A DNA stretch of 64,000 bases, from positions 33,960,971-34,024,970 of the forward strand of contig NC_080572.1 in NCBI RefSeq assembly GCF_030247185.1, read 5' to 3'. Positions within the stretch are counted from its first letter, which is position 1. Each line of letters opens with the position of its first letter. The DNA comes from Malaya genurostris (taxonomy: Eukaryota; Arthropoda; Insecta; Diptera; Culicidae). Of the stretch, positions 54,281 to 64,000 are shown piece after piece. A program made the translations under genes and the position numbers. The notes beneath the pieces are model-generated. The model was not told the origin of the DNA and made no database searches. It saw only the letters and a list, made by a program, of their open reading frames with translations.

Positions 54281-56942
54281 TGAGTTGGTTATAGTATTGG
54301 TTATTGCTTGCTCACTCAGGAGCAAAACTGCTGAATTGTCCGACTTTCTTCAAGAGAAGAATGCCGATATTGCTATTTTAACTGAAACTCATCTTAAACC
54401 TGAAATTTCTATTTTTATTTCCAATTACAGGATTCACAGGCTCGACAGGACAACTACCAGAGGAGGGGGAGTTGCCATTGCCATTAAACGATCCATTCAG
54501 CATAGGCTTATGTCAGCCTTTAAATTGCAACTAATAGAAGCCATCGGAATTGAGATTACAACGACGATGGGACCCATCATCATCATTGCAGCGTACTGCC
54601 CCAAACAAACCAATCTTCGAGATGGTACGTGTGCATCATTGAAGCGAGATCTGGCTATGCTCATTCGACGACAGAACAAATTCATCATTGCTGGGGACCT
54701 GAACGCACGGCATGAGCTGGGGGGAAACAGAAGACAGAATCGAAACGGATTCGTACTTGCCGAAGATTACGACGCTGGACAGTACAACATCCTCGCTCCG
54801 GATCAACCAACGCGACTTTCCAGATCGGGAGTTCATTCCATTTTGGATATATTCATCAGCAACATCGCCATAGACAGCTCTCCGGTTGTCTTCAACGTGC
54901 TCTCTCCCGACCACTTTCCAGTAATATTGACGTTGGGATCTTCACCAGAAACAGTGCCTTTTCAACCACGGAGGAACTATTATCGCACCGATTGGGTCCA
55001 ATTTCAACAAATCGCCGACCAACTTATTAATATCGATTTGCCACTGGATTCCCCGATGGAAATCGATGCAGCCCTATCTTCCTTCCAACATTCAATCACA
55101 GTCGCTCGTGATAGGACGGTTCCAGTACAACATATGCCGAGTTCCTCTCTTCAAATTGACAGTGTCACCAAGAAACTCATCCGACTTTGAAATATCTACC
55201 GGAGGCAGTATCAACGAACTGGCATCCTAGATAGGAAGACTTCTTATAACAACTTAACAAGGATAATCCAGGGAAGGATATCTGAGCTTCGCAACAGGAA
55301 CTTCCAGCAAAAGCTTCGTGAAATTCTCCCACATTCAAAGCCCTTCTGGTCCTTAGCGAAGGTGCTTAAGAAAAAACCGAAGCCTATTCCTCCTCTGCTG
55401 CCACCCCAGGACGCAGCTGAAGGAATACCTTTAATCACTCCAGCAGAGAAGGCAAATGCGCTAGGCCAGCAGTTTGTGTGTTCTCACAATTTAGGACTCA
55501 ACATTGTTAGTCCACATGAAAGAGCCGTTGCTGATAGCGTAGCTGAGGTTGACCAATCAGACAGCTTGGTTCCGGAGGAAAGTAGAGTCACTGCGAATGA
55601 GCTGATGGCTATTATGAAAAAATCCAAAAATATGAAGGCCCCCGGTTTCGACAACACATTCAACATTGAGCTGAAACATTTGAGTATTCGCTCATTTGTC
55701 TTCTTAGCTAAAAATTTTAACAGGTGCTGGGAGCTTGGTTACTTCCCTTCAAAGTGGAAGTTAGCTAAAGTTATCCCAGTTTTGAAACCGGGAAAAGATC
55801 CTTCCCTTTCCAAGAGCTATCGGCCCATCAGCTTACTCTCTGCCCTATCCAAGCTGTTTGAAAAGTCAATACAAAGGCGAATTCTTGCTTTCGCAGATGA
55901 ACAGGATATATTTCTGGAAGAACAGTTTGGGTTCCGGAAAGGAAGATCCACCATCCACCAACTCACAAGGGTTAACAACGTCATCCAGCAAAACGAATCA
56001 GTGTCCAAAACGACTGCCATGGCAATATTGGATATTGAAAAGGCATTCGATAATGTGTGGCACGATGGACTGGTGTTCAAACTACATCGGTATAATTTTC
56101 CCATGTGTCTTATTAAAATTATCAAAAATTATCTTGCAAATAGAGCATTCCAGGTTTTTCTGAATAATGCACTTTCAGAAAGATTTACTATTCCTGCTGG
56201 TGTACCCCAAGGAAGTATCCTAGGTCCCATCCTATACAACATTTTTACATCAGACATCCCACCTCTTCCGGGTGATGGTGTTCTGTCACAATTTGCTGAT
56301 GATACTGCCATTCTTTACAAAGGTCGTGTCATTAATGCTCTGAAGAATAAACTACAGACAGGTCTGGACGCTCTAACTGAATATTTTACAAGCTGGAAAA
56401 TTGTGATCAATGCAGCAAAAACTCAGGTCATCTTGTTTCCACATTCAAGATCTCCAAAACTTGTTCCATCAGACGAATGCAGAATACGATTCGGTGATGA
56501 GGTCATTCAATGGTCCGATGAAGTTATCTATCTAGGACTCACCTTTGACAGACATCTGATATTCAGGTCACATGTTGACAAAATCGTTCAAAAATGCAGC
56601 ATACTTATTAGGTCTCTGTATCCGCTGATTTGTAGAACATCTAAACTTTGCCTGAAGAATCAGATGGCTGTCTATAAACAAATCATCTACCCCGCAATTG
56701 AATACGCAGTCCCTGTTTGGCGGGGTTGTGCACGAACACACAAACTTAGGCTTCAGCGCATTCAAAGTAAGATCTTAAAGATGATTCTAAATCTACCCCC
56801 TTGGACAAGGACTAGTGAAGTACATGAAATGGCCTCGCTGGATATACTAGAACAAAAATTCGAACAATACTGCACGAAATTTGAAGAAAGGTGCTCAATC
56901 TCTGAAATACAAATAATTCAAAATTTGTTCGTATTAGGTTAG
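54270..56942 (+). pseudogene. Jockey-type ORF2 (endonuclease and reverse transcriptase), one stop and one early frameshift
   Basis: The family start would be the ATG at 54280, but its frame closes at once, so a 1-nt shift lies before about 54320. From there an AP-type endonuclease is readable (ADIAILTETHLKPE, GDLNARHELGG, SPDHFPVILTL). A single in-frame TGA at 55188-55190 interrupts the protein. After it, the same frame stays open to 56942 with the RT motifs (GFRKGRSTIHQL, LDIEKAFDNVWHDGL, GVPQGSILGP, QFADDTAIL) and a C-terminal end. All catalytic motifs I looked for are present. It made cDNA from its own RNA at nicked target DNA when active. Low decay suggests a fairly young copy. Confidence 0.9.
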
Positions 56943-57173
56943 GGATAGTTATAAGTAGGTAGATATTTTATTAACAATTAAAATAAATATTATGATTAAA
57001 CATTAGTATGTAAAACAAGAGTAACTAAAACACCTAATATTAATAACGAATCGTATGAACAACAAAGATGAAAGGCCAAAGGGTCAAAACACTTGTACTG
57101 TAAAATGTTGATGTAATACACAAAATATAAGATTAATAAACAGATATTTACGCACGCGCACGTTGTCCCATTA

Positions 57174-58489
57174 TTTTCTGTGAAACAGTTGACAAAACTA
57201 GACCTACGGGAGAACCACACGCTTTTGAAATGAAGCGAGCAGAAGAATCGTGCAAAGAAACTGCATAGGGAGAAAACTTTTTACCAGCGATTTGCGTTTT
57301 CAGTGTGCAGCAGTGGAGGTCGTCAGAGCTTGATTTAAGCGCTGTTTTTGAGAATACTGCTGCGCAGTTAAGTTGTCGGAATTCATTGTGAGTTCCAAAA
57401 GGATTCCAAATCGAATGCACCTGAAATCGATTGTTTTATCTTATTGAAAACCACAATTAAATGCAGATCTCATTGGTCATAGAAATTCTCAGCACTTTTC
57501 AGCGCCAAAGATCATCATAAAGAATTATTTGAATTTTCTCCATTTCTTACCAAAACCAATCGTTGAACAACGCTCGCACGAAAATGAAGGTTTTGATGTG
57601 GAACATTACTTTATACTAGTAAAGGTTTCGTTCCGAAATATGCCATAAGGAATATAGGTACTTGATTCTTGCGCTTCGAATCATCTCCGGTAGTTTATAA
57701 TAAAATGTTGTGCTGTTGAATTCATGAACAACTAGAATTCCTGAAAATTGCGTAATCAATCAACGATGGAATGTTTGAAAATGGCTTAATGTGGTGCTGG
57801 AACAGGGATGCCAAATATTAAATATGAAAATCTGCGGTGAAATTTAATTTCACTTAAGTAACCGTTTAATTGCAACCTGACGCTATATCTTCATAGATGT
57901 ATTAGACTAAAATAGGAAACGGTCTTGCATTCTTTTGAATTTAATTTATTAGGTGTTGCACCAAGCGATCATTTAAATTGCATTAGACTATTAAACCAAT
58001 TACAGAAAGTTATTACAAGACACGACCGATTGTGATTAGAATTAAAATGCAGTTATTGAAACACGAATGAAATTGTATTAATGGCACAGGTAAGGATTAT
58101 AGGTTCTAGATACAAGCAATAATATTCTTTACATAATATTCCCACTGATTTGTAAAACAACTCTAGTTTAAATGTTTATTGTATTGGATAGCGTGTAAGG
58201 AAATATATCCATTATTTCCGATACTTTCGTTGTGTATTATCAAGTTTGATAATGGACTTATGGATATTATAAGGCATTTTTTATTTGGCACCAATTTTAA
58301 CCTGCATTTGTCGATCGCCGGAGCTGGCATCGTTGTTATTCATATTCTCGTCAATCCGCCTTTTTCAAACGAAGTCGAACCATTACAATCACTTCCGATA
58401 TGATCACGCTGCCGTACGTAAAAACTGGAAAGCTTGTACTCGACTGAGTCTGATGGAATTCCATCTGTCATTTATACTCGCTGCGTGAC
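57174..58489. other. Spacer, no recognised gene
   Basis: The minus-strand frame 57420-57148 (FSPYAVSLHDSSARFISK) is open but unrecognised and runs into the Jockey end. The rest is AT-rich. Confidence 0.4.
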
Positions 58490-58870
58490 TACTCTCACCG
58501 ATCAGTATGGATTTATACCAGGACAATTCGCTAGCACAAACTTGCTGGAAGAAAGGGTATAAATTGATGCGGTGTACACCGATCTAAATGCGGCATTTGA
58601 TCGCATCGACCACCGAATTCTAAACTTAAAGGTATACTATTGCGACTTGGTGCATCACATAAGCTCGTCTAATTGTTGAGTTCCTACTTGTGCGGTAGAG
58701 TCCTACGAGTACAGATGGGATTTTCAGTTTATGAACAAATCAGGATTTTCACAAGGCAGTAATATGGGCCCCTCTGTAAGAACTATTTTTCAACGAAGTT
58801 GTCGTGCTGCTTGGTTATGGATGTAAACTGATCTGAGCTGGTGATCTGAAACTGTATTTGATAGTTCATA
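58490..58870 (+). pseudogene. Decayed LINE reverse transcriptase
   Basis: Broken frames read QYGFIPGQFASTNLLEE, then AVYTDLNAAFDRIDHRIL, then NKSGFSQGSNMGP. These are RT motifs in correct order (template grip, first catalytic aspartate, then the P/SQGS turn), with the YADD box decayed. Several stops and shifts. It is a CR1/Jockey-like relic distinct from the Jockey at 53972. Confidence 0.75.
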
Positions 58871-59535
58871 ATTATGACTTATGAGAGTTGGTTCCATCTT
58901 CAAAAACTGCTTTAACTTCAAATTTGTCGCATGGTATCGTCGAAACCATCTTTTGACCAGCATTACCATATGACAAGTGATTACATTTCACCGAATACTT
59001 CATCCGATAATCTTCGACTACAAAATTGATGAATAAACACTTACAAAACTTTGTCTTTGATTGTAAAAATATTTTCGACAACGTTCTATCTGATACGAAG
59101 ATAGGTTATGTTATTATTCTGAGATGGATTTTGAATGATATACCATTTTTAACGTTTATTTCGGTCACTGCAACGAAGTTAATAATATACTATCGTTTAT
59201 AAATATTAACTGATAAAATAAAACTAAATTGAAATTTTTGAAAAAATCGACTTTCTGGGGCATAGAAAAATTATCCCATTACGAAGTCCCAGAATCGATT
59301 CTTTTCAATAAAAATTTTCGGGATGACACTGAATATCGACTTTTAATGTAATTTTAAGACATTCGGCATCAAAAAAATTTCAATTTCTATGTTGATTTTC
59401 AAGACCGAAAATATTCAAACCCTAACCGCCGGGCAGCACTCCTTATCTGCATTCGATTTAGCTCAAATTTTGCATTGTGACTTTTTTCGAACTTTTGAAC
59501 ACTACCGCTTTTCAAAGTTAGAGATGATCCCAAAA
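58871..59535. other. AT-rich spacer
   Basis: Nothing recognised. Confidence 0.5.
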
Positions 59536-59704
59536 TATTGGCACGCCACTTATACCATCATATCATCGGAATAAAAAATCACAGCCTTTTGATCTTTGAA
59601 TTTGATTAATGACCCAACAGTAGCTTTCAAATGAGTCAAGATTGTTGAAGTCGTTTAAGTCATCTCTGCGAAAATTGCGCGGTTATGAAATTCGTTAAAA
59701 AGTG

Positions 59705-59735
<31 letters not shown>

Positions 59736-59818
59736 ACATTTTCCTATCTTGTCAAGCTGAGTCGATTGGTACACAATTTTCCAGCAATTCTAATATCTTT
59801 CTATGAAGAATGGCAAAA
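59536..59818 (+). repeat. Family R single unit with terminal part
   Basis: It has one unit of the 45410-46098 type (CACTTATACCATCATATC, TTTTGATCTTTGAATTTG, GTAGCTTTCAAATGAG), an ACAC microsatellite at 59704-59732, and the end CTGAGTCGATTGGTA ... TTTCTATGAAGAATGGC. Confidence 0.75.
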
Positions 59819-59849
59819 AAATTGTTTTGGCATTGAGGTATAAATTAAG

Positions 59850-60240
59850 GCATGCTTGAATTTACGTCAAGTGTAAGTTTAATTGTTTCTAATGGCGTTT
59901 TCGTTTTCAATTTGCACTACACCGGTGCAGTGCTATACGGATACATGAATAAAAGAACAAAAATGACGAAAACATAAACAGTAACCATTGACTACAATAC
60001 ACGATTCCATTGCACAGAGCTACACCAAAGTTTTGATGAGTGCTACACCAGTGATATCGGTGCAGAAAAAGTGTAGCACTGGTGTAGTGCAATTTGCAAA
60101 AACGAACGGTTTCAGTGCAGCTTTACCTACACCAGAGTAGTGCAATTTAAAAACGGTAACTACATAAGAGTATATAAAGACGAGGAGAATCCACTCTAAG
60201 AAAAAATGAAAAATTGCGCATGACGTAAATCCAAGCATGC
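59850..60240. mobile_element. TIR element (391 bp) with an inner inverted repeat
   Basis: The ends are GCATGCTTGAATTTACGTCA and, in reverse, GCATGCTTGGATTTACGTCA. Inside, from 59896 to 60107, a second inverted pair (TTGCACTACACCGGTGCAGT and ACTGGTGTAGTGCAATTTGC) forms its own palindrome, possibly a nested element. No target duplication could be confirmed. Confidence 0.75.
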
Positions 60241-60551
60241 TGTATTCTCTTGGCTGATGACAGAATATTATCTCTATTACCACCTAAAATCAAATTTTGC
60301 GTCTGTTTCGAATTCAGCTAAATTAGCTGTAAATTGAATGACATGATTAATTTTTACAGGATTTAGTTTGAAAATATCACTGTTGTAGCTCCACCACATT
60401 TGGTGGAATTTCGAATCTTGAATGCATATTCGAATACGCCCAATATTTTTGCGGTCTACAATTAGGGAGGTACGCAGAGGAAACTAAGTACTTTGGAAGC
60501 CCCTGAGCCTTTTAAAAAGATTTTTTTTTTCGGAGAATACGGTAAAACTCA
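60241..60551. other. Spacer
   Basis: Nothing recognised. Confidence 0.4.
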
Positions 60552-60562
60552 AATTCCCGAAT

Positions 60563-60627
60563 TAGTTAGTTAGTTAGTTAGTAGTTTATTTTAGCCCGGT
60601 TTTAACCTATCGGTCATTCACCGGGGG
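60563..60627 (-). mobile_element. Tiny LINE 3'-end insertion (65 bp) with target duplication
   Basis: It is flanked by the exact 11-bp duplication AATTCCCGAAT (60552-60562 and 60628-60638). On the minus strand it reads CCCCCGGTGAATGACCGATA, then GGTTAAAACCGGGC, then a tail of ACTA repeats. This is an extreme 5' truncation of a non-LTR element or SINE; the CCCGG hairpin also occurs at 8744 and 27046. Confidence 0.85.
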
Positions 60628-60638
60628 AATTCCCGAAT

Positions 60639-60941
60639 CAGTTATAATTTTAATGGAACGATTCCTTTAAATAATCTGATACAAAGAAACATAAGGTGTA
60701 TTTAGATATAACTTGTGGATTTCACATCAACTGTGCTGAACCCAAGCCCGGATAAAGGAGGAAGGTCGAGCTACAATATAAAGTCGAGGGGCATATCGAC
60801 CACAGTATAAACAAATGTTATGACGAATTTCGTGATAAATCGTATTCGCAGTTGGCAAACACTTTCTCAAATTTGAATGAAACCTTCTGGACATTTTTAT
60901 TATCATTAGCATAATCATTGCCATTATCCTTATCTTTATCA
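60639..60941. other. Spacer
   Basis: Nothing recognised. Confidence 0.4.
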
Positions 60942-61096
60942 ATATATTATATTATATTATATTATATTATATTATATTATATTATATTATATTATATTAT
61001 ATTATATTATATTATATTATATTATATTATATTATATTATATTATATTATATTATATTATATTATATTATATTATATTATATTATATTATATTATA
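60942..61096. repeat. ATATT pentanucleotide array, first
   Basis: About 30 perfect units of the ATATT pentanucleotide, ending directly in ACTAGCTGACCCGTCGAAC. Frames across it are artefacts. Confidence 0.95.
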
Positions 61097-61529
61097 CTAG
61101 CTGACCCGTCGAACTTCGTCTCGCCCGGTTTTTTTTTTGAATTTATGTTTTCGGACAAAAGAATTGTAAAACCTCTTATGCTGTTAATATATCTTTCCAT
61201 TATTTTACTGATTACTTGGCAGCGATGAATTCAATTGATTCCACAAATTTACAAAAGCTGCCATCGCGACTTGTAGTTCATAACTTCTCGCTAGTCTGGT
61301 GATATTATTTAATCGTGTTTGATGAATGTTCGTAGCGTGACAATTTCGATTAACAATTTAGCGATAAAACTTCATTTTTACTTTTAATTTAGGACTTCTG
61401 GTCAGTCAGTAATAATTTAGTAATTACTAATATTTTGACATATCAGAGATTCGGATGTTTCGCATCGCTAAGTTCGACTCCTCTGATAGAAGGTAAAAGT
61501 TTAGATTTGAGAAACCTTCTCCTTACTTA
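61097..61529. other. Sequence following the ATATT array (ACTAGCTGACCCG motif)
   Basis: It starts CTAGCTGACCCGTCGAACTT. A partly similar start (CTAGCTATTCCGGAGAACTT) follows the array at 63973, so array plus this motif may form one repeat unit. Nothing coding. Confidence 0.5.
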
Positions 61530-61530
61530 G

Positions 61531-62320
61531 GGGGGGGGTGGTTTAAGGGTCTAAATGGTGAAAAATATCATCATTTTTGCGATTTTTTTTTCAGAATTAT
61601 CGTTCAACAAAATAAATTCAAATGTTTGGCATGTTAAAAAGCATCATTCGAACAACATTTTGTAATTTTTCCGTGGAAAAATATTGAGAAAAAAGTCGGT
61701 GAAGAGGTATTTTTAGGACGCTTCTTAAAAATCATGATTTGCGGTGTCCTTTGTATTTCAGCGCAGACTAATCAGGAGTGAACAAATCAAAGCAGCGTAG
61801 TTAGAGTAGAAGTTTTTCTAGACCCCAATTTTTTGAATTTTTGGTGGTTATTCAGAGTGAAAACTACGATTTTTCTCAAAAAAATCCGCCGTTTTGTAGT
61901 TATAAAACCTCTCAAAGTACCAAACAACGAAAAGCAAAACGTTGGGGTCTGGTTTTTTATATGTAGAACGTGTGTGTAAAATTTGAAAAAAATTGGGGCA
62001 GTAGTTTTTGAATGACGATGGACACGGACTTTCAAAACCTGTTTTAGATGGAAAAAACGCGTTTAAAGTTTTTTGTCTATAAAATCAATGGAAACAATTT
62101 ATTACTCAAGGGTCTAACATTTTCAAAAAATCATATTTTTTTCTTTTATAATTTGTTATAATGAAACATTTCAAGAATATTTTGTCAAGTTTTCAGGTCA
62201 ATCGAAGCAGAAATATTAAGCCTGTGTGGCTTGGCTTGAATATTCTTTAAATGTTTTACTATCAGAAAATACAAAGAAAAAAAAGATGATTTTTTAAAAG
62301 TGTTAGACCCTACCCGCCCC
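61531..62320. mobile_element. Candidate TTAA-type MITE (about 790 bp)
   Basis: The right end in reverse reads GGGGCGGGTAGGGTCTAA, and the left end reads GGGGGGGGTGGTTTAAGGGTCTAA with a small insertion. TTAA follows the right end (62321-62324), and TTAG precedes the left (61527-61530). The ends are imperfect, so confidence is moderate. No transposase inside. Confidence 0.5.
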
Positions 62321-62324
62321 TTAA

Positions 62325-62967
62325 ATGAACCTTGTTACGTCGAATTTTTCCGCACTTTATCATCAAATCCTTACTCTTCCTTGAGTACTATGGCTCTACA
62401 TTTTTCATATTCTTTCTCCTCTCACAATCTCTAGTTAGTTTGATATTGTTAAAAAACCGAAAGATAAACTAAGTAATTCTTGGACATACGAAAGTTCAAG
62501 TTAACATTCCTTTAAATATTGTGTCCATTAACTTTTACATGAACACTGAATTCGTTTAATAGTTTTATCAATAGTCGTCTCATTAGTCGATACCACATTA
62601 TTTTGTTTAGTACCCCACCTACAATTAACGAATGGTGGAGTTCGGTACTGAGAATCTATATCAGAAAGTTTTATATGAAAATAATGTGCAATTCTTCTGT
62701 TATAGCAGAGTGAACATGAGGAGTGATTGTATCAGTATTCAGCTTATCGTTCGAGTCAATGCATAAAATCTCACAACTAATGGTTTTCAATCCACCAGAA
62801 TTTATCCGACGCGAACGAACTTCAGCAAGCTAAATGCAAGACAAACCTCTTTGTTTGATCTCATTATTTAAATAGGAGAATCATATCATTGATTCGTACA
62901 AAAATCGTTTTATAATGTGATTTGTTCAACTCACGCCTACGATGGCCAACAAAAATCATATATTATA
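62325..62967. other. AT-rich spacer
   Basis: No gene recognised. Confidence 0.45.
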
Positions 62968-63112
62968 TTACATACATTATATTATATTATATTATATTAT
63001 ATTATATTATATTATATTATATTTTTTTATATTATATTATATTATATTATATTATATTATATTATATTATATTATATTATATTATATTATATTATATTAT
63101 ATTATATTATGT
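62968..63112. repeat. ATATT array, left part, split by a mariner
   Basis: ATATT units with one TTTTTTTA interruption near 63021. It breaks at the mariner terminus (63113) and continues beyond 63790. Confidence 0.9.
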
Positions 63113-63790
63113 CAGGTGCACAACTTTGCTTCCGCCGTTTTCCGATAGGTGGCTGTACCGGCTGAGGCTGATCAAAATACATAGATGATAATGCCTTTAA
63201 AGTGAGTGTGTACAGTGCCTAACGAATTGTCATCGTCGTTTCAGTGACAGTTGTTCTTGTTTTCATATTATTCACGCTCGAAAATGTCTGTTTATGTGCC
63301 CAATTCTCGTCATTTGCGAGAAGTTTTACTTTTCTGTTACAATTCGCAAAAAAATGCAGCTGAAGCGCATCGAATGCTCTCGGAAACTTACGGTGATGCT
63401 GCTCTAAAAAAAAGAACGTATCGGGAGCGATTTCAACGTTTTAAAAATAATGATTTCGATGTCGAAGACAAACATGGTGGTGGAAGAGAAAAAACCTTTA
63501 AAGATGACCAACTAGAAGCATTGCTTGATGAAGAGCTCTTAAAACCGGGTGAAACTATCACAGGAGATCGTTCGATGGCACACGGCCTGACAGATCAACA
63601 TTTTCAATCCTTCGAAGAGTTGGAAAAATGGATTGCTTCATGGATAGCGTCAAAAGAGGACTCCTTTCTTCGACCCGGGATCCGAAAATTGCCGGAAAGA
63701 TGGGAGAAAGTTGAATAATACATCTGTAAACACTTTTTCGCAATAAAGCTTTTAATTAAAAAAAACGACGGAAGCAAAGTTGTACACCTG
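63113..63790 (+). mobile_element. Deletion-derived mariner in an ATATT array (678 bp)
   Basis: The ends are CAGGTGCACAACTTTGCTTC and, in reverse, CAGGTGTACAACTTTGCTTC, matching over about 28 bp. The array on both sides makes the exact TA duplication hard to assign. It carries a shortened transposase frame on the plus strand. Confidence 0.92.
63284..63718 (+). CDS. Shortened mariner transposase, open frame of 144 aa
   Basis: The frame opens at MSVYVPNSRHLREVLLFC (an in-frame ATG 11 codons upstream is also possible). It keeps the first DNA-binding helices (about residues 1-60) and the linker KNNDFDVEDKHGGGRE. It then jumps at LLDE to a short middle piece (ELLKPGETITGDR) and again to the C-terminal block SMAHGLTDQHFQSFEELEK. 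Both catalytic-core regions are lost, yet both joins keep frame and a normal stop follows, with AATAAA at 63741. It could still bind the TIRs. Whether it is expressed is unknown; chance retention in a young copy is the plainer view. Confidence 0.75.
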   Translation: MSVYVPNSRHLREVLLFCYNSQKNAAEAHRMLSETYGDAALKKRTYRERFQRFKNNDFDVEDKHGGGREKTFKDDQLEALLDEELLKPGETITGDRSMAHGLTDQHFQSFEELEKWIASWIASKEDSFLRPGIRKLPERWEKVE

Positions 63791-63973
63791 ATATTATATT
63801 ATATTATATTATATTATATTATATTATATTATATTATATTATATTATATTATATTATATTATATTATATTATATTATATTATATTATATTATATTATATT
63901 ATATTATATTATATTATATTATATTATATTATATTATATAATATAAGAGTATATTGTGATATATTATATTATA
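63791..63973. repeat. ATATT array, right part
   Basis: Continues the array interrupted at 63113, with slight irregularity near 63939-63960, and ends in ACTAGCTATTCC at the window end. Confidence 0.9.
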
Positions 63974-64000
63974 CTAGCTATTCCGGAGAACTTTATTTAA

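Larger units (their letters stand above)
53972..57159 (+). mobile_element. Jockey-type non-LTR retrotransposon with internal gag deletion
   Basis: It starts at the family's 5' end (ATTCGTTATCTAACACTCGA), has a 5' UTR word repeated three times, the last part of gag, a nearly full ORF2 and a 3' UTR ending AATAAACAGATATTTA. It is flanked by a 14-bp duplication with one mismatch, ACGTTTTCCCATTA (53958-53971) and ACGTTGTCCCATTA (57160-57173). Most of gag is missing. The 3' UTR matches that of the gag-only copy at 32452-33626. Confidence 0.9.

Noticed and set aside
57148..57420. 90-codon minus-strand frame after the Jockey element
   Set aside because: It runs into the Jockey 3' tail and has no recognisable domain.
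60918..61100. Open frame of repeated ILYY residues
   Set aside because: Translation of the ATATT array; the same holds for the frames near 62917-63188.

Overview
This window looks like a transposon-rich stretch of a mosquito (Culicidae) nuclear genome, probably a culicine such as Aedes. The reasons are the AT-rich, intron-containing host genes with 54-67 bp introns, the Tc1/mariner transposases of the DD37E and DD37D types that are known from mosquitoes, BEL/Pao and Jockey-type retrotransposons, tRNA-derived SINEs and many small terminal-inverted-repeat (TIR) elements. The genus is inference; no marker gene here fixes it.

Only two host genes can be supported. LAMTOR1, the lysosomal Ragulator anchor, lies on the minus strand (three exons, 19508-20011, last exon not found). 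ALG11, the ER mannosyltransferase of N-glycan precursor assembly, lies on the plus strand (four exons, 25219-26854, apparently complete, poly(A) signal at 26916). Three weaker exon-like pieces (8425-8517, 9396-9560, 41153-41474) are listed with low confidence. Everything else is mobile DNA, its debris, or AT-rich sequence in which I see nothing.

Layout. 1-3238: decayed BEL/Pao gag/protease on the minus strand, cut by the window edge. 5825-7387: mariner with its core deleted and a hAT-type MITE (8-bp TSD) inside its transposase. 9727-17515: a TIR element split by a young, apparently intact BEL/Pao retrotransposon (270-bp LTRs differing at one base, 5-bp TSD, 1774-codon ORF) and also carrying a TTAA-flanked MITE; an uninterrupted copy at 21997-22934 serves as empty site for both insertions. 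19508-20011: LAMTOR1. 21325-24505: a stack of nested TIR elements. 25219-26854: ALG11. 28355-30915: hAT MITE, 5'-truncated LINE and two TTAA MITEs abutting each other. 32438-33640: a gag-only Jockey derivative. 35307-35544: a 116-bp-arm hairpin. 35988-37508: a TA-flanked TIR element. 38426-39343: DD37D mariner. 39661-40120: a large (CT)n/(GT)n array. 43037-45400: DD37E and DD34D transposase relics. 45410-50100: tandem-unit repeats. 50146-51679: second copy of a TIR family with 7-bp TSDs. 52433-52900: a palindrome with two diverging tRNA-like sequences. 53972-57159: a Jockey element with ORF2 broken by one stop codon plus an early frameshift. 60942-63973: ATATT arrays, one split by a mariner that keeps an open frame after losing its catalytic core.

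The two host genes have no obvious joint role. The mobile elements form a layered record: several insertions can be ordered by nesting, and three have an empty site elsewhere in the window. The most unusual items are the TIR family with 7-bp TSDs and a conserved but unrecognised peptide segment, the head-to-head tRNA-like palindrome, and the deletion-derived mariner ORF.
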